This document shows, in pieces, positions 27,830-37,513 of a DNA stretch of 64,000 nucleotides. The stretch lies in the NCBI GenBank assembly GCA_947499125.1, contig CANMMP010000004.1:1-64000 (forward strand). Reading direction: 5' to 3'. The DNA is from an uncultured Pontibacter sp. GTDB lineage: Bacteria; Bacteroidota; Bacteroidia; Cytophagales; Hymenobacteraceae. Positions within the stretch are counted from its first letter, which is position 1. Each line of letters starts with the position of its first letter. A model generated the notes under the pieces. The model saw only the letters and a program-made list of their open reading frames with translations, made no database searches and was not told the DNA's origin. Made by a program: the position numbers and the translations under genes.

Positions 27830-28523
27830 GGTTCTCTTATTAAGTTTGTTTTCCTGAGGTCAGGAGTATAGAGTTACGCGGGTAGCAGGTAAGTGGTTAA
27901 ATAGCAGGAGCCGTTTACTGGTCTGAAAATATAGGCTAAAGTCAATTTATGCCTGCATGACAAGTTGTCTTGTGTTGTGTGATATATATCTGTAATTCAG
28001 TATATGTATGATTAATATGTGAAGTTGTGCTATAGGTGTCGATTTGACTCAGGGTACATTTTAGCTGATAGATAGCAATGGTTAAATGCTGAATTGTAGG
28101 CGGGAATTAGTTAAAAGCGTTCAGATAGGGTAGCGATATCTATACTTTAAGCAAATCTATACTTGGTTTCTGTAGGTGTTTAGTTAAAGTATAGTTTGCT
28201 TGACAAAGTGTTATGTATTTGATAATACCTATATTAAGGTGCAATTAAGACCTCTTGCTTTATAAATTAAATAAACTGATTCTGTATGGAGAACACCACT
28301 AGTTTCGAAATGCTATTAAGCAGACTTGAATGAACGCATAGATATCGGTGACTATAGTGCTTCTTATACTTTATAACTGGTCTATAGGTTGGGATTATAG
28401 GAGGATGACTAGCCAAGGAATGTTGGGTGCCTTGTAGTTAAATACGAAACAATGCACTCGTAGCTGATTGGGTTATGGGAGTATCAGTTTTCTGAACAAT
28501 TATAAGCCAGCCACTAATCGAAT
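27830..28523. other. Gene-free region with a possible gene remnant
   Basis: About 700 bases with stops in all frames. A 15-codon frame at 28284-28331 (MENTTSFEMLLSRLE) starts like a real protein and then stops, so it may be the remnant of a decayed gene. Otherwise nothing was seen apart from TATACTT/CTATAG words. Confidence 0.4.
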
Positions 28524-28555
28524 AAAAAAAGAGCAACCTTGGTGGTTGCTCTTTT
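28524..28555 (-). terminator. Terminator of the ebo operon
   Basis: GAGCAACC and GGTTGCTC pair around a 5-nt loop. The A-run (28524-28530) gives a T-run on the minus strand, directly after the eboF stop. Confidence 0.88.
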
Positions 28556-28557
28556 GC

Positions 28558-29955
28558 TTAGTTTAATACAAATTGTTCGGATTGCAAATGTTGGAGTATC
28601 ACATCAAAAACTTCGGTTGCCTGCAATTCTTTTTGCGGTAATAACTCCTTTTGCTTCGTAAGCAAAACCGGCCATTCTCCTTTGTCTTCGGGCACCCGGC
28701 CATGCGATCCTTTTATCAAAGTGGCATCTAATGGTATCACATCCATCACGGTTCGGAAGCCGAGTTTCTTTCTCAACAGCTTTGTGCCGAGCACTGCTTT
28801 CGGGAATTTTATAGTAGGGTTGATGAACATCTCCACCGGGTCGAAGCCGGGCTTTTTGTGGATGTCTACCATGCGGGCATAGTCGGGCGCTTTGGCATCA
28901 TCGAGCCAGAAGTAATAAGTAAACCAGGCACCTTTTTCGGCAATGGCTACCAGGTCGCCACAGCGGTCGTGGCCCATTCTATACTTGTCGCGCTCATCGC
29001 CGGCCAGCACTTCCTGCACACCCGGCACCTGTGCTATAAGTTTCTTCACGGCTTCCAGTTCAGTTGGGTCGTTCACATAGATGTGCGCCACCTGATGGTC
29101 AGCTACGGCAAAGGCTTTGCTCACGCCTGCATCCAGCAGTTCGGTGCCCCGTTCATCACGCACAGCTATATAGCCTTTTTCGCGCAACACACGGTTCAGG
29201 TGCACAGGCCGGCTCACATCTGAAATGCCGTACTCTGAAACCACCATTACCTGCACTCCCTTTGCTTCATAAAAGTTTATCAGGTCCTCACAGACGGCAT
29301 CAATCTCGTTCAGGTCTTTTGCAATACGTGGGTCACTGGGGCCGAAGCGCTGCAGGTTGTAATCCAGGTGGGGCAGGTAAATGAGCGTTAAGGTCGGGTC
29401 GTACAGGTCATCGGTTATCTTAGAAGCATCCGCAATCCATTGGCTGGATTTAATAGACGTCATCGGTCCCCAGTAATTGAATAGCGGGAAGGTGCCTAAC
29501 TTGGCCTGTAACGTATCACGTAGGTCGGCTGGTTGGGTATAGCAGTCAGGTAGTTTGCGTCCATCGGCCAGGTACTGCGGACGCGGTGTAAGCGAATAAT
29601 CGGCGCTGGAGTACATGTTATACCACCAGCACATATTCGAAACTGTAAAAGTAGGATCCATGGCTTTGGCCACTTCCCAGATCTTAGGTGACTGTATCAG
29701 CTTGTTTGACTGTCGCCAGAATTTTATCTCGCATTCGTCCTTAAAATACCAGCCGTTTCCAACTATACCATGTTCTTCAGGCCATTTGCCGGTCAGGTAG
29801 GCTGCCTGTGCTGAGCAGGTAACGGCAGGCATAGCGGGTTGTATAGTTGCCTGTTGCCCTTGTGCCGACCAGCGCTTTAAGAAAGGTGTGTTATCGCCAA
29901 TAAGTGAGCCGGAGAGGCCAACTACGTTTACGACTACGGTTTTACGCATTTTCAT
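28558..29955 (-). CDS. eboF: EboF: alkaline-phosphatase-superfamily protein of the ebo operon
   Basis: The 465-residue protein has the type I phosphodiesterase/nucleotide pyrophosphatase fold. The expected nucleophile position is AVTCSAQA (Thr46), with LPHLDYN near residue 184. Two usual metal-ligand motifs are altered. The opening strand reads VVNVVGLSG, without the family Asp, and the SDHG motif is SEYG (residues 240-243). It overlaps eboE by 14 bp and is the last gene of eboABCDEF. In Nostoc the cluster is linked to moving scytonemin precursors to the periplasm; the reaction of EboF is not known. Confidence 0.85.
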   Translation of the reverse strand: MKMRKTVVVNVVGLSGSLIGDNTPFLKRWSAQGQQATIQPAMPAVTCSAQAAYLTGKWPEEHGIVGNGWYFKDECEIKFWRQSNKLIQSPKIWEVAKAMDPTFTVSNMCWWYNMYSSADYSLTPRPQYLADGRKLPDCYTQPADLRDTLQAKLGTFPLFNYWGPMTSIKSSQWIADASKITDDLYDPTLTLIYLPHLDYNLQRFGPSDPRIAKDLNEIDAVCEDLINFYEAKGVQVMVVSEYGISDVSRPVHLNRVLREKGYIAVRDERGTELLDAGVSKAFAVADHQVAHIYVNDPTELEAVKKLIAQVPGVQEVLAGDERDKYRMGHDRCGDLVAIAEKGAWFTYYFWLDDAKAPDYARMVDIHKKPGFDPVEMFINPTIKFPKAVLGTKLLRKKLGFRTVMDVIPLDATLIKGSHGRVPEDKGEWPVLLTKQKELLPQKELQATEVFDVILQHLQSEQFVLN

Positions 29956-31174
29956 TTACTTGTATCTGTTGCATTACCCATTCCAGTTCGCGGGCAATAG
30001 AGGTGGTCAGGTCGGTTTTAAGGCCTTCCGGCAATACTTCCCAGGTGTAGGTTTCCACTTCCAGGTGCTGGGTCAGCTCCGGACGCTCAGAGATATAGTT
30101 CAGCACTGTTTCTACGTCATCCTGGGTAGACTGCAGGCCATTATAGTTCTGCGTGAAAAGCGGCACATGGAAATGGGTGCGCCATTCGGCTGCAGTAGGT
30201 TTTTGGATATGCTGCAGGGCGTAAGGCAAGTCGCTGTAGTAGTTCAGTTTGCCAAATACATCCCGTTCTACTACCTGGTGCAGGTAAGTCGATTCGGCAA
30301 AGGGCTGTAATTTTGCGGCCAGTTCTGTTCTCTCTGTTTCGCCGGCAGGCAATTCGGCCTTTAGAGCGGCACTGAGCTGTATCTTACCAATTTGAATACC
30401 AGCAGACTTTAACTTAGCAAAAGCCTCGTGTGGCTGTTCGTAGGCCAGCGCAAAGTGGCAAACATCATAACAAACCCGAATGTGGTGGAATATCGCACTC
30501 ACAGCATCATCCGGCGACATGCCTCTTGTGCTGGTCAGGCGCTTACAGCCAATGTATAAAAGCCATTTCTGGTAAAAGCTGATAACTTCCTGTGTGTTCT
30601 CGAGCAATCCATCAGGCTCTGGCTCAATGTCGATGTGTATTGTTTTGCCAGTAGTTTCTTTCAGGTATATGAGCTCTTCAGTAAGCAACGTCAGGTGCTT
30701 AGCTGCTACTTTAAATACTTCGTTAAAGCGTACCTTATTAAAGCCCAGCCATGGTTTGTAGGAGAGAGGCGATGTAGAAATTCCACCTTCCATACCTTGC
30801 GGGAGTAATTCTGCGAGGATATGTGCCAGACGCATCGTATAAGCCAGTCGATTTGGGGTGGTCCAATCGGGTTTATGCACGGCATCCTTTACTTCCTGGT
30901 TATGGAAGCCACCGTAAGGGAAACCGTTCATAGTAAACACATACAGCCCCTCGGCATCCAGCCAGCTTTTAAACTCCGGCAGGTTATTCCCCATCAGCAG
31001 TTCCTGGCTAGCCAGGTTAGACAGGCGCAGGCCCACACCAAAAGGCGCATCCGGCGACAGCTGCTTTTTAACTTCAGGAAGATATTGTTTCAGGCTTGCA
31101 AAAACATCAGCCCAGTTTTCGCCGGGGTGGATATTGGTGCAATAAGTAAGGTGGGTGCCGTTTGGTAAGATCAT
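29942..31174 (-). CDS. eboE: EboE: xylose-isomerase-like TIM-barrel protein
   Basis: The 410-residue protein has a TIM-barrel layout with likely metal-binding residues in HIDIEPEPDG near residue 178 and in CYDVCHFALAYE near 237. It matches proteins named metabolite traffic protein EboE. The gene lies 11 bp after eboD and overlaps eboF by 14 bp. The family resembles sugar isomerases/epimerases, but the substrate in the ebo pathway is unknown. Confidence 0.87.
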   Translation of the reverse strand: MILPNGTHLTYCTNIHPGENWADVFASLKQYLPEVKKQLSPDAPFGVGLRLSNLASQELLMGNNLPEFKSWLDAEGLYVFTMNGFPYGGFHNQEVKDAVHKPDWTTPNRLAYTMRLAHILAELLPQGMEGGISTSPLSYKPWLGFNKVRFNEVFKVAAKHLTLLTEELIYLKETTGKTIHIDIEPEPDGLLENTQEVISFYQKWLLYIGCKRLTSTRGMSPDDAVSAIFHHIRVCYDVCHFALAYEQPHEAFAKLKSAGIQIGKIQLSAALKAELPAGETERTELAAKLQPFAESTYLHQVVERDVFGKLNYYSDLPYALQHIQKPTAAEWRTHFHVPLFTQNYNGLQSTQDDVETVLNYISERPELTQHLEVETYTWEVLPEGLKTDLTTSIARELEWVMQQIQVNENA

Positions 31175-31185
31175 GGCTAAGGGTA

Positions 31186-32394
31186 TTATAAGGGTACTAC
31201 AAGTTCTGTTTCTGTTGATGCGGTGATGTTGTTGGTTTTCAGTTGATACTGTTTATGCTGCAGCTCTTTAACAGCTTCTGTAACTATAGTTTCGTCGATG
31301 TGATGCACTTCTACGCCATGGCCTATTCTGTCAAGTAGCATAATGGTCAGTTGCCCGCCCAGGTGCTCTCTGAACTCAGTCAGGCCTCTCAAAATGCTCA
31401 GTTGGCTGTTTTCTTTAGTTGAAAGATGTTCGGAGTACAAGGCAAAACCAAGTTTGTGGAGGAGGTTGAGGATGTCATCGCAGGCCGCTTCTGAAAGCAT
31501 TCCATTCAACCTGGCATACACCACATCCAGGCCAATGCCGATCGCTACAGCTTCGCCGTGGCGTAAACTATAGTTGCTGAGCTGCTCCAGTTTATGTGCT
31601 GCCCAATGGCCAAAATCCAGCGGACGAGAAGAACCAAATTCAAAAGGGTCGCCGCCGCCAATGTGCTCCACGTGCATTTCGGCACAACGGTGTATCAGGC
31701 GGTTCATGGCACGCATGTCACGCTGGTTTAGCAGGCTGGCATCTGATTTAATGCTTTGGTAGAAACTGGCGTCTTTTATCAGGGCTACTTTCATGGCTTC
31801 GGAAATACCGCTTCTCCAGTCGCGCTCGTCTAAGGTCAGCAGGAAGTTGCAGTCGTTTATAACAGCTACCGGCGGCGCAAATGTGCCCAGAAAGTTCTTC
31901 TTACCAAAAGCGTTCATGCTGTTTTTTACACCCACACCCGAATCGTTCTGCGACAAAACTGTAGTCGGGATGCGGATATGGCGAATGCCGCGATGGGCAA
32001 TAGCTGCTGCAAAACCAGCCAAGTCCAGCACGGCGCCACCACCAATTGCGATCAGGTATGAATGCCGGCATATACCATGTTGGTTTATGCTTTCGAGTAC
32101 CTGTTGCAGTACTTCGGGGTTATTCTTGCAAGTTTCTCCGCCTGGTATGATCAGTGGTTTAGCGGCTAAGGTAAGCGCATCAGCGTTGGCTAAACTATAG
32201 TTCTGTATCGACTGTAGCAAAAAAGGATGTGCTTCAGCTACGCCGCTATCTACTACAAAAAATACTCTGGCAGGACCATGGCTGCGTTTCTGAACTATAT
32301 CGCACAGCAGCGTATTTTCCGGCTGGAAAAGGTCTTCTGTAAAGTAAATGCCGTACTCAAACTGCACAGCAAAAGATTGTTGAATTGCTCTCAT
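31186..32394 (-). CDS. eboD: EboD: 3-dehydroquinate-synthase-like enzyme
   Basis: The 402-residue protein has the sugar-phosphate cyclase fold. It has the NAD-binding GGGAVLDLAGFAA near residue 117, a PTTVLSQ...D segment and zinc-ligand regions SEAMKVALIKD and FGHWAAH...RHGEAVAIG. True AroB makes aromatic amino acids; this one sits inside the ebo operon, where it likely cyclises another sugar phosphate. It lies 15 bp after eboC. Confidence 0.87.
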   Translation of the reverse strand: MRAIQQSFAVQFEYGIYFTEDLFQPENTLLCDIVQKRSHGPARVFFVVDSGVAEAHPFLLQSIQNYSLANADALTLAAKPLIIPGGETCKNNPEVLQQVLESINQHGICRHSYLIAIGGGAVLDLAGFAAAIAHRGIRHIRIPTTVLSQNDSGVGVKNSMNAFGKKNFLGTFAPPVAVINDCNFLLTLDERDWRSGISEAMKVALIKDASFYQSIKSDASLLNQRDMRAMNRLIHRCAEMHVEHIGGGDPFEFGSSRPLDFGHWAAHKLEQLSNYSLRHGEAVAIGIGLDVVYARLNGMLSEAACDDILNLLHKLGFALYSEHLSTKENSQLSILRGLTEFREHLGGQLTIMLLDRIGHGVEVHHIDETIVTEAVKELQHKQYQLKTNNITASTETELVVPL

Positions 32395-32409
32395 AAGCTA
32401 AACTATAGA

Positions 32410-33321
32410 TCAGGTTACAGCGAAACGCTTCGCCATAAACATAGATACTGGTAATAACAATAACACCGCTAGCCCATACTGCCAACCGGCAAAACCAGCG
32501 GCAATGCTGGCATTCATCACGATCAGGGCTAATATTCCTGCTTTAACGGCACGCATAATAAACTGCGGCTCCGGCGATGGCATTGCTCTGAACAATGGTG
32601 GAAAAACCAGGTAAGCGAATAGTGCGAGGAACGGTAAACTATAAGCTAACGAAAACTGGGGCAACAAGGCTAAGCTGGCAATCCCGGCAAAAACTATCAG
32701 GTATAATGCCACAGCGCCTTTTAAAGCCTTTGTGCTTCCCCCGTGCACTTCCCCGCGACTGATCATGGTAATGGCCGAGATGTAAATGATAGGAATAAAG
32801 GCGATAAACCATAGTTGCTCGAGGGCAGCAGGTATCGCACTTACACCCAACAACAGGTTACCGCCACGGCAGCTACCCATGTTTATCGGGCCAAGGATAG
32901 GGTGATGTTTACCTTTCCAATCGTAGAGCACTGCTAAGCAGGCAACTACGGTAGCGATAATAGCACTAACTATAGAAACCTGCAGGGCTGCAATTATACC
33001 TATCGTTAAAAGCAAAATGCCAAGTACAGATGCGCCGGTTATAGTTGCCTTTCCGCTTGGGATCGGTCGTTCAGGTCGTTCTACTCTATCAAGGTCTGCA
33101 TCAAACACATCATTAAACACCACACCGCCACCATACAAACCTATAGTTGAAAGTATAAGCCAGGCAAGTATCTCAAACCCATTCTCCGGTAAACTGCCTT
33201 TTACATTAGTAAACGTTAACACCACCGCACCCGACGCTGCAAACCCCATCAGGATATCGGCAACGGCAGTTACAATGTTGGCTGGCCGCATCAGGCGTAT
33301 ATATGCTCCGAGTGTGGTCAT
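32410..33321 (-). CDS. eboC: EboC: UbiA-family prenyltransferase
   Basis: About 303 residues from MTTLGAYIR, whose ATG is 1 bp after the eboB stop; a longer frame starting inside eboB (to 33369) is less likely. It has about eight transmembrane helices. The first aspartate motif NDVFDADLDRVERP near residue 72 binds the prenyl diphosphate through magnesium. A YDWKGKHHP segment stands at the second motif. The predicted job is to prenylate a polar acceptor at the inner membrane, which fits a lipid-anchored product. Confidence 0.88.
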   Translation of the reverse strand: MTTLGAYIRLMRPANIVTAVADILMGFAASGAVVLTFTNVKGSLPENGFEILAWLILSTIGLYGGGVVFNDVFDADLDRVERPERPIPSGKATITGASVLGILLLTIGIIAALQVSIVSAIIATVVACLAVLYDWKGKHHPILGPINMGSCRGGNLLLGVSAIPAALEQLWFIAFIPIIYISAITMISRGEVHGGSTKALKGAVALYLIVFAGIASLALLPQFSLAYSLPFLALFAYLVFPPLFRAMPSPEPQFIMRAVKAGILALIVMNASIAAGFAGWQYGLAVLLLLPVSMFMAKRFAVT

Positions 33322-33322
33322 G

Positions 33323-34264
33323 TTATTTGATGATGTTCGAATCGAAGATCGGGTTAGTTCTGATCTCACCTATAGTTGGTAACTGCCCGCCACGCAAAAT
33401 AGAGTTATTGAATAGCTTCTGGCTTTGATCTATCGTAGTGTTCTCAAGCCAGTCGCTTTCTTTCATCTGGCCGCTCTGGCCAAACGAGTCAAGGGCATTC
33501 TGGTAGCACACTTTGTGAATGTCGTCTAGGTTGATGCCGCGCTCCAGCATAAGGGAAGCGGTTTTCGGAACGGCCAGTGGGTCGCTGATACCCCAGTCGG
33601 CGGCGCTGTTCACGATAATACGCTCAGAACCATACTGCTTCACGATCTCCACCATGCGCTCATTGCCCATTTTAGTGTTCGGGTAAATAGTAAAGGCAGC
33701 CCAGAAACCACGGTCCAGCACATCTTTCACCGTTTCTTCGTTGTTATGGTCTACTATCACCATGTGCGGATCGAGTTTGTGCTCCAGGGCAACTTCCATG
33801 CTGCGAATGGTGCCGGCTTTTTTATCGCGGTGCGGAGTGTGTATCTGTACCGGCAGGTTAGCTTCTTTGGCCAGATCCAGTTGTAATCTATAGTATTTGT
33901 CCTCGGCTGCGGTCTGGTCATCGTACCCGATCTCGCCAACTCCCACTACGCCTTCTTTGCAAATGAACATCGGCAGGAGGTCCATCACTTCTTCAGCCAG
34001 CGCTTCGTTGTTTGCTTCTTTAGAGTTCAGGCCGATGGTGCAGTAATGCTTTATCCCGAACTGACTTGCCCTGAAACGCTCCCAACCGATCAGGCTGCTG
34101 TAGTAATCTTTAAAAGAGCCCAGCTCTGTGCGGGGCTGACCCAACCAGAAAGCAGGTTCTATAATGGCCACAATTCCGGCTTTTTGCATCGCTGCATAAT
34201 CGTCGGTGGTGCGGGATGTCATGTGAATGTGCGGATCGATGAATTTCATATTCAAAGTGTTCAT
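33323..34264 (-). CDS. eboB: EboB: TatD-like metal-dependent hydrolase
   Basis: The 313-residue protein has an amidohydrolase-type barrel with the metal motif DPHIHM near residue 10, GVGEIGYD near 112, PVQIHTPH near 138, IVDHNNE near 170 and SAADWG near 219. These are the usual TatD ligands. It lies 45 bp after eboA and 1 bp before eboC. The substrate is unknown. Confidence 0.87.
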   Translation of the reverse strand: MNTLNMKFIDPHIHMTSRTTDDYAAMQKAGIVAIIEPAFWLGQPRTELGSFKDYYSSLIGWERFRASQFGIKHYCTIGLNSKEANNEALAEEVMDLLPMFICKEGVVGVGEIGYDDQTAAEDKYYRLQLDLAKEANLPVQIHTPHRDKKAGTIRSMEVALEHKLDPHMVIVDHNNEETVKDVLDRGFWAAFTIYPNTKMGNERMVEIVKQYGSERIIVNSAADWGISDPLAVPKTASLMLERGINLDDIHKVCYQNALDSFGQSGQMKESDWLENTTIDQSQKLFNNSILRGGQLPTIGEIRTNPIFDSNIIK

Positions 34265-34309
34265 TAGCGTAGGGATTAGGTTCGGGGTGATATATTTTTA
34301 AGCTTATAG

Positions 34310-35236
34310 TTAAGCTGTAATGGCTTTTTGGCTGATGTGACTCCAGGCGAGTTGACCTTCGGATATCTTATGTTTCAGCATTGGGTGTTTGTCTAATAAG
34401 GCCTGAGCTTCCGGGTAACTGCTTTGTGAGCAGGCCAGGACAGCGGCTTCCTGTTCGGTTTCGTTCTCGCTGGAGAATAGTCTCTTTATATCCGGAAGTA
34501 TAGCTTCGTTTATATGCGGCCCAACCGGTCGCCATAATTCGGGTGTTACGGTGCGGCCGGCAGCCCAGCGTTCGTGGGCGTAATCTGACAGCATGCGCGC
34601 CAGGTCAGGGTTGCTACGCTCATCCAGTCCATAGATATAGTTCAAGGATTTGCCAACAAAAATGGTCTTCAGCACCATCTGGTTAAAAGCAGCCTCACTG
34701 AAGTGCTCAAAAGGGTAGGGGTTGTTAAGCGCGATGGCTTCGTATACGTTGCCCATGTTGGTTCGTATTCCTTCGGTAGCTTGCGCAACAAACTTTTCTG
34801 GGTGTGGTAACAGGGGCAAAGCAGCGTATAAAGCAACCAGTTCGCCCATGTCGGCTGTGCCAAACAATTTTAATATTGTTTTGCTATAGGTTTCGGCATT
34901 TTCAGAAGGTAGACTTAGCAAAAGTATAGTTCTGGCCAGTTGGTCTGTGGTCCAGTTAGTTGGGTTAAAGCCGTTGCGTAGTTGGTTGACCTGCTCCAGT
35001 TCTTCTGAAGATAAATTTAAAGCGCTTTTGCCAACATAACGCGGGGCGGAACTAAATGCCAAGTATAAAGTTTTAGCGGAGTCAGAAAATTGCACCAGTT
35101 TTTGCTTTTCAGTTAACCAGGTGCGTGCTTCAGGAGTGGCATTTTTGCTAAGAAGTGCTTCCAGGAATTCGAGTAAATTTGGCAGAAGTTTACTTTCCAC
35201 GGTCGGTTCAGGTTTATTAGCAGGATATTGGATCAA
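34310..35236 (-). CDS. eboA: EboA-domain protein
   Basis: The 308-residue, largely alpha-helical protein has no transmembrane segment or catalytic motif that I recognise. It is assigned from position as first gene of a complete eboABCDEF series and from features typical of the family (NPYPFEHF, WRPVGPHI segments). The promoter must lie in the 235-bp gap to the divergently transcribed mug gene. Its biochemical role is unknown. Confidence 0.82.
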   Translation of the reverse strand: MIQYPANKPEPTVESKLLPNLLEFLEALLSKNATPEARTWLTEKQKLVQFSDSAKTLYLAFSSAPRYVGKSALNLSSEELEQVNQLRNGFNPTNWTTDQLARTILLLSLPSENAETYSKTILKLFGTADMGELVALYAALPLLPHPEKFVAQATEGIRTNMGNVYEAIALNNPYPFEHFSEAAFNQMVLKTIFVGKSLNYIYGLDERSNPDLARMLSDYAHERWAAGRTVTPELWRPVGPHINEAILPDIKRLFSSENETEQEAAVLACSQSSYPEAQALLDKHPMLKHKISEGQLAWSHISQKAITA

Positions 35237-35453
35237 GTATACTTTGTAAATTAGCTACGTAAGCTTACTGTAAATTGCAGTTAAAGTATAGAAACCGGAT
35301 ATATTTGGTTTAGGGTAAGTACGGCTATGCTCCCGGAAGGTTAGTAAAATTTATGCTTTGTACGCCTGATGTTATCTTTGCTGAAACGGTATAATATTTA
35401 GAAAGAGCTATATATGGCTGATACAGGCCGGTTTACAGATAAAAGACTTAGCT

Positions 35454-35461
35454 TATTTTTG
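35454..35461 (+). promoter_or_regulatory. -7 promoter element of mug
   Basis: TATTTTTG matches TAnnTTTG and ends 10 nt before the first ATG of mug. The mRNA would have almost no leader. Confidence 0.4.
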
Positions 35462-35471
35462 CACTCAACAA

Positions 35472-36035
35472 ATGATGAAACCTACCAGAAATGATCTGCT
35501 TGCAGCTCAGAACACGACAATACAGGATGTGATCGCGCCTGAACTGGATGTGTTGTTTTGTGGTATCAACACTGGTTTATACTCAGCCGCCACAGGCCAC
35601 CACTTTGCACGCCCGGGTAACCGTTTCTGGCCAACGCTTCACCGTTCCGGTTTTACTCCGCATTTATTCACTCCTGATCAGGAATTGGAATTGATCTCGC
35701 TGGGTTATGGCATCACCAACATTGTGGACCGTGCCACAGCAGCAGCAGCCGACCTGACACAGGAAGAACTGATTGCCGGAGGAAAGCATTTAGAACGAAA
35801 ATTACAGGTTTTCAGACCTAAAGTGCTGGCCGTATTAGGCATATCAGCTTACCGCACGGCATTCAACAAACCCAAAGCTATACTTGGCCTGCAACCGGAA
35901 ACTATAGCCAAATCTATAGTTTGGGTATTGCCAAACCCCAGTGGTTTAAACGCTCATTTCCCACCGGTTAAGCTGGCCGCAGTTTTCAAAGAATTCAGAG
36001 AAAAACTGATTGAAACCGGAATAATTGAAGGGTAG
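35472..36035 (+). CDS. mug: G/U mismatch-specific uracil DNA glycosylase (Mug/TDG family)
   Basis: The 187-residue protein has the Mug signature FCGINTGLYSAATGHHFARP (residues 30-49), with Thr where most have Pro in GINPG, and the C-terminal NPSGLN segment near 156. Mug removes uracil or ethenocytosine from mispairs. The start is MMKPT; the second Met is equally possible. It is single and divergent from the ebo operon. Confidence 0.88.
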   Translation: MMKPTRNDLLAAQNTTIQDVIAPELDVLFCGINTGLYSAATGHHFARPGNRFWPTLHRSGFTPHLFTPDQELELISLGYGITNIVDRATAAAADLTQEELIAGGKHLERKLQVFRPKVLAVLGISAYRTAFNKPKAILGLQPETIAKSIVWVLPNPSGLNAHFPPVKLAAVFKEFREKLIETGIIEG

Positions 36036-36180
36036 GGGATTCTAAACTATACTTTAGCAACCCGACGCTACTATAAAACCAAAGCCCTTAACCTATAAAT
36101 ACCTAAAGCTTTACCTCACTTATACTCACAAGGTAAATCCAGCCCTTGTTAATTTTCTTATACAGAGATGCTGCCTAAGG

Positions 36181-37239
36181 CTACTTCACTACATCGTACT
36201 CCAGGAAATAAAAGTAATTGCCCCGGCTGCCTTTGGGCTTGGCCATAAACGCCAGCTTACCTTGTATAGGTCTTATAGTTATAGTTTGCAGGTCGCCTTT
36301 CTTCTCAAACTTATGCCAGTCTCTGCCGTTTTTTACCATCAGATCCACATTATCGGCTGCTTTAAGCGAGATCGTATACTTTTTACCTGATCTTAAACTG
36401 GAAGCCAAAGGCACTTCAGTCAGCTTTATATCTAAAGTAGTATCCCAGGTTTTTGGCAGGCTTTGTATCTCACCTTTCAGCAGATTAGTTAAAACAGACT
36501 GAGCAGAAGCCCCCAGCTTGAACAACGACGGATCAGGTGCTGGCAAGGTATGGTATTGGTCCAATGAGATCGGGGAAGCCACATACTGGTGCTCGATGGT
36601 GCGCGGCATATGTGTCCATAAAAACTCATGTGGCTCCACATCAAACCAGTATGGGTCGTAACGGTACACCGTCTTTAATTTTCCGTTAGCTGCCGTTCCG
36701 CTTCCTGATGCCCAGGTTACGTCCATCAGTCGCCACTTACCGTCTAAGTATACACTGTTCCAGGCATGGTTGGTCTGGGTGAACTTTGAGCCCGGCCTGT
36801 AGCCAAAACCCTTTGCATAACCACTAATGCGCTCTACTTTAAGGCCCATTTCTTCGCCAAGTGCCTTATACAAATTGGCATACCCATCGCATACTGCCAC
36901 ACGGGTCTTTAACACGATCTCAGCTGAGCCATTCTTAAAATCGCCATTGTTGTAAGAAGCATCATCGTAGCGGATGTTACGGGCCACCCAGGCAAAAGCA
37001 AGTCGCGCGCGTTCGTAATCAGATGTAGCCGACTTGTTAAGGTGTGCAGCAAGGGTCTTTAGATCCCTGCCAAGTTTAGGGTCGGTTTTAAAAGCGATCT
37101 GGTCGAGTTCTTGCAGGCGTTCGGTGCCGGGTACAGCGTTTGAAGCATAAAGCGGCTGTAAGGCAAGTATAACCAGACAGAAGGTGATCCAGTAATAGTT
37201 AGCTTTCGGTAAAGTATAAGAATGAAATAAGTTGCGCAT
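36181..37239 (-). CDS. Secreted transglutaminase-like protein
   Basis: The 352-residue protein has an N-terminal hydrophobic segment (about 15-32, signal peptide or anchor). The transglutaminase-like core has the catalytic triad in VAVCDGYAN (near residue 116), NHAWNSV (near 158) and LMDVTWAS (near 172). A C-terminal beta-rich region follows. It resembles kyphoscoliosis-peptidase-like proteins of Bacteroidota and probably works in the periplasm as a peptidase or crosslinker. Substrate unknown. Confidence 0.8.
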   Translation of the reverse strand: MRNLFHSYTLPKANYYWITFCLVILALQPLYASNAVPGTERLQELDQIAFKTDPKLGRDLKTLAAHLNKSATSDYERARLAFAWVARNIRYDDASYNNGDFKNGSAEIVLKTRVAVCDGYANLYKALGEEMGLKVERISGYAKGFGYRPGSKFTQTNHAWNSVYLDGKWRLMDVTWASGSGTAANGKLKTVYRYDPYWFDVEPHEFLWTHMPRTIEHQYVASPISLDQYHTLPAPDPSLFKLGASAQSVLTNLLKGEIQSLPKTWDTTLDIKLTEVPLASSLRSGKKYTISLKAADNVDLMVKNGRDWHKFEKKGDLQTITIRPIQGKLAFMAKPKGSRGNYFYFLEYDVVK

Positions 37240-37513
37240 AAGTAGAAGGCAGTAATCTTAAATGGTACAGAAATAACGGTATTTATAGTTCAAAATTGTA
37301 CCAAATATAGTGATGCAGCAATATAACTGACTGACATAAAGTATTTTGTGTATGACTTGTGTAGTAAGTATAAGCGTTGTAATGTTGCGGTTAACCTAAA
37401 AGGTTTGTGCTTGGTATAATTATATTAAGTATAAAAAGAAAGATTTGAGGGTTATTAAATTAAAGCGAAACTATAGCCTGTAACAGGTAGTTTTAGGTAT
37501 TAAATTTTAGAAT

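Noticed and set aside
31186..32394. True AroB of the shikimate pathway
   Set aside because: The gene lies inside a complete ebo operon and has no other aromatic-synthesis neighbours, so EboD is the better name.
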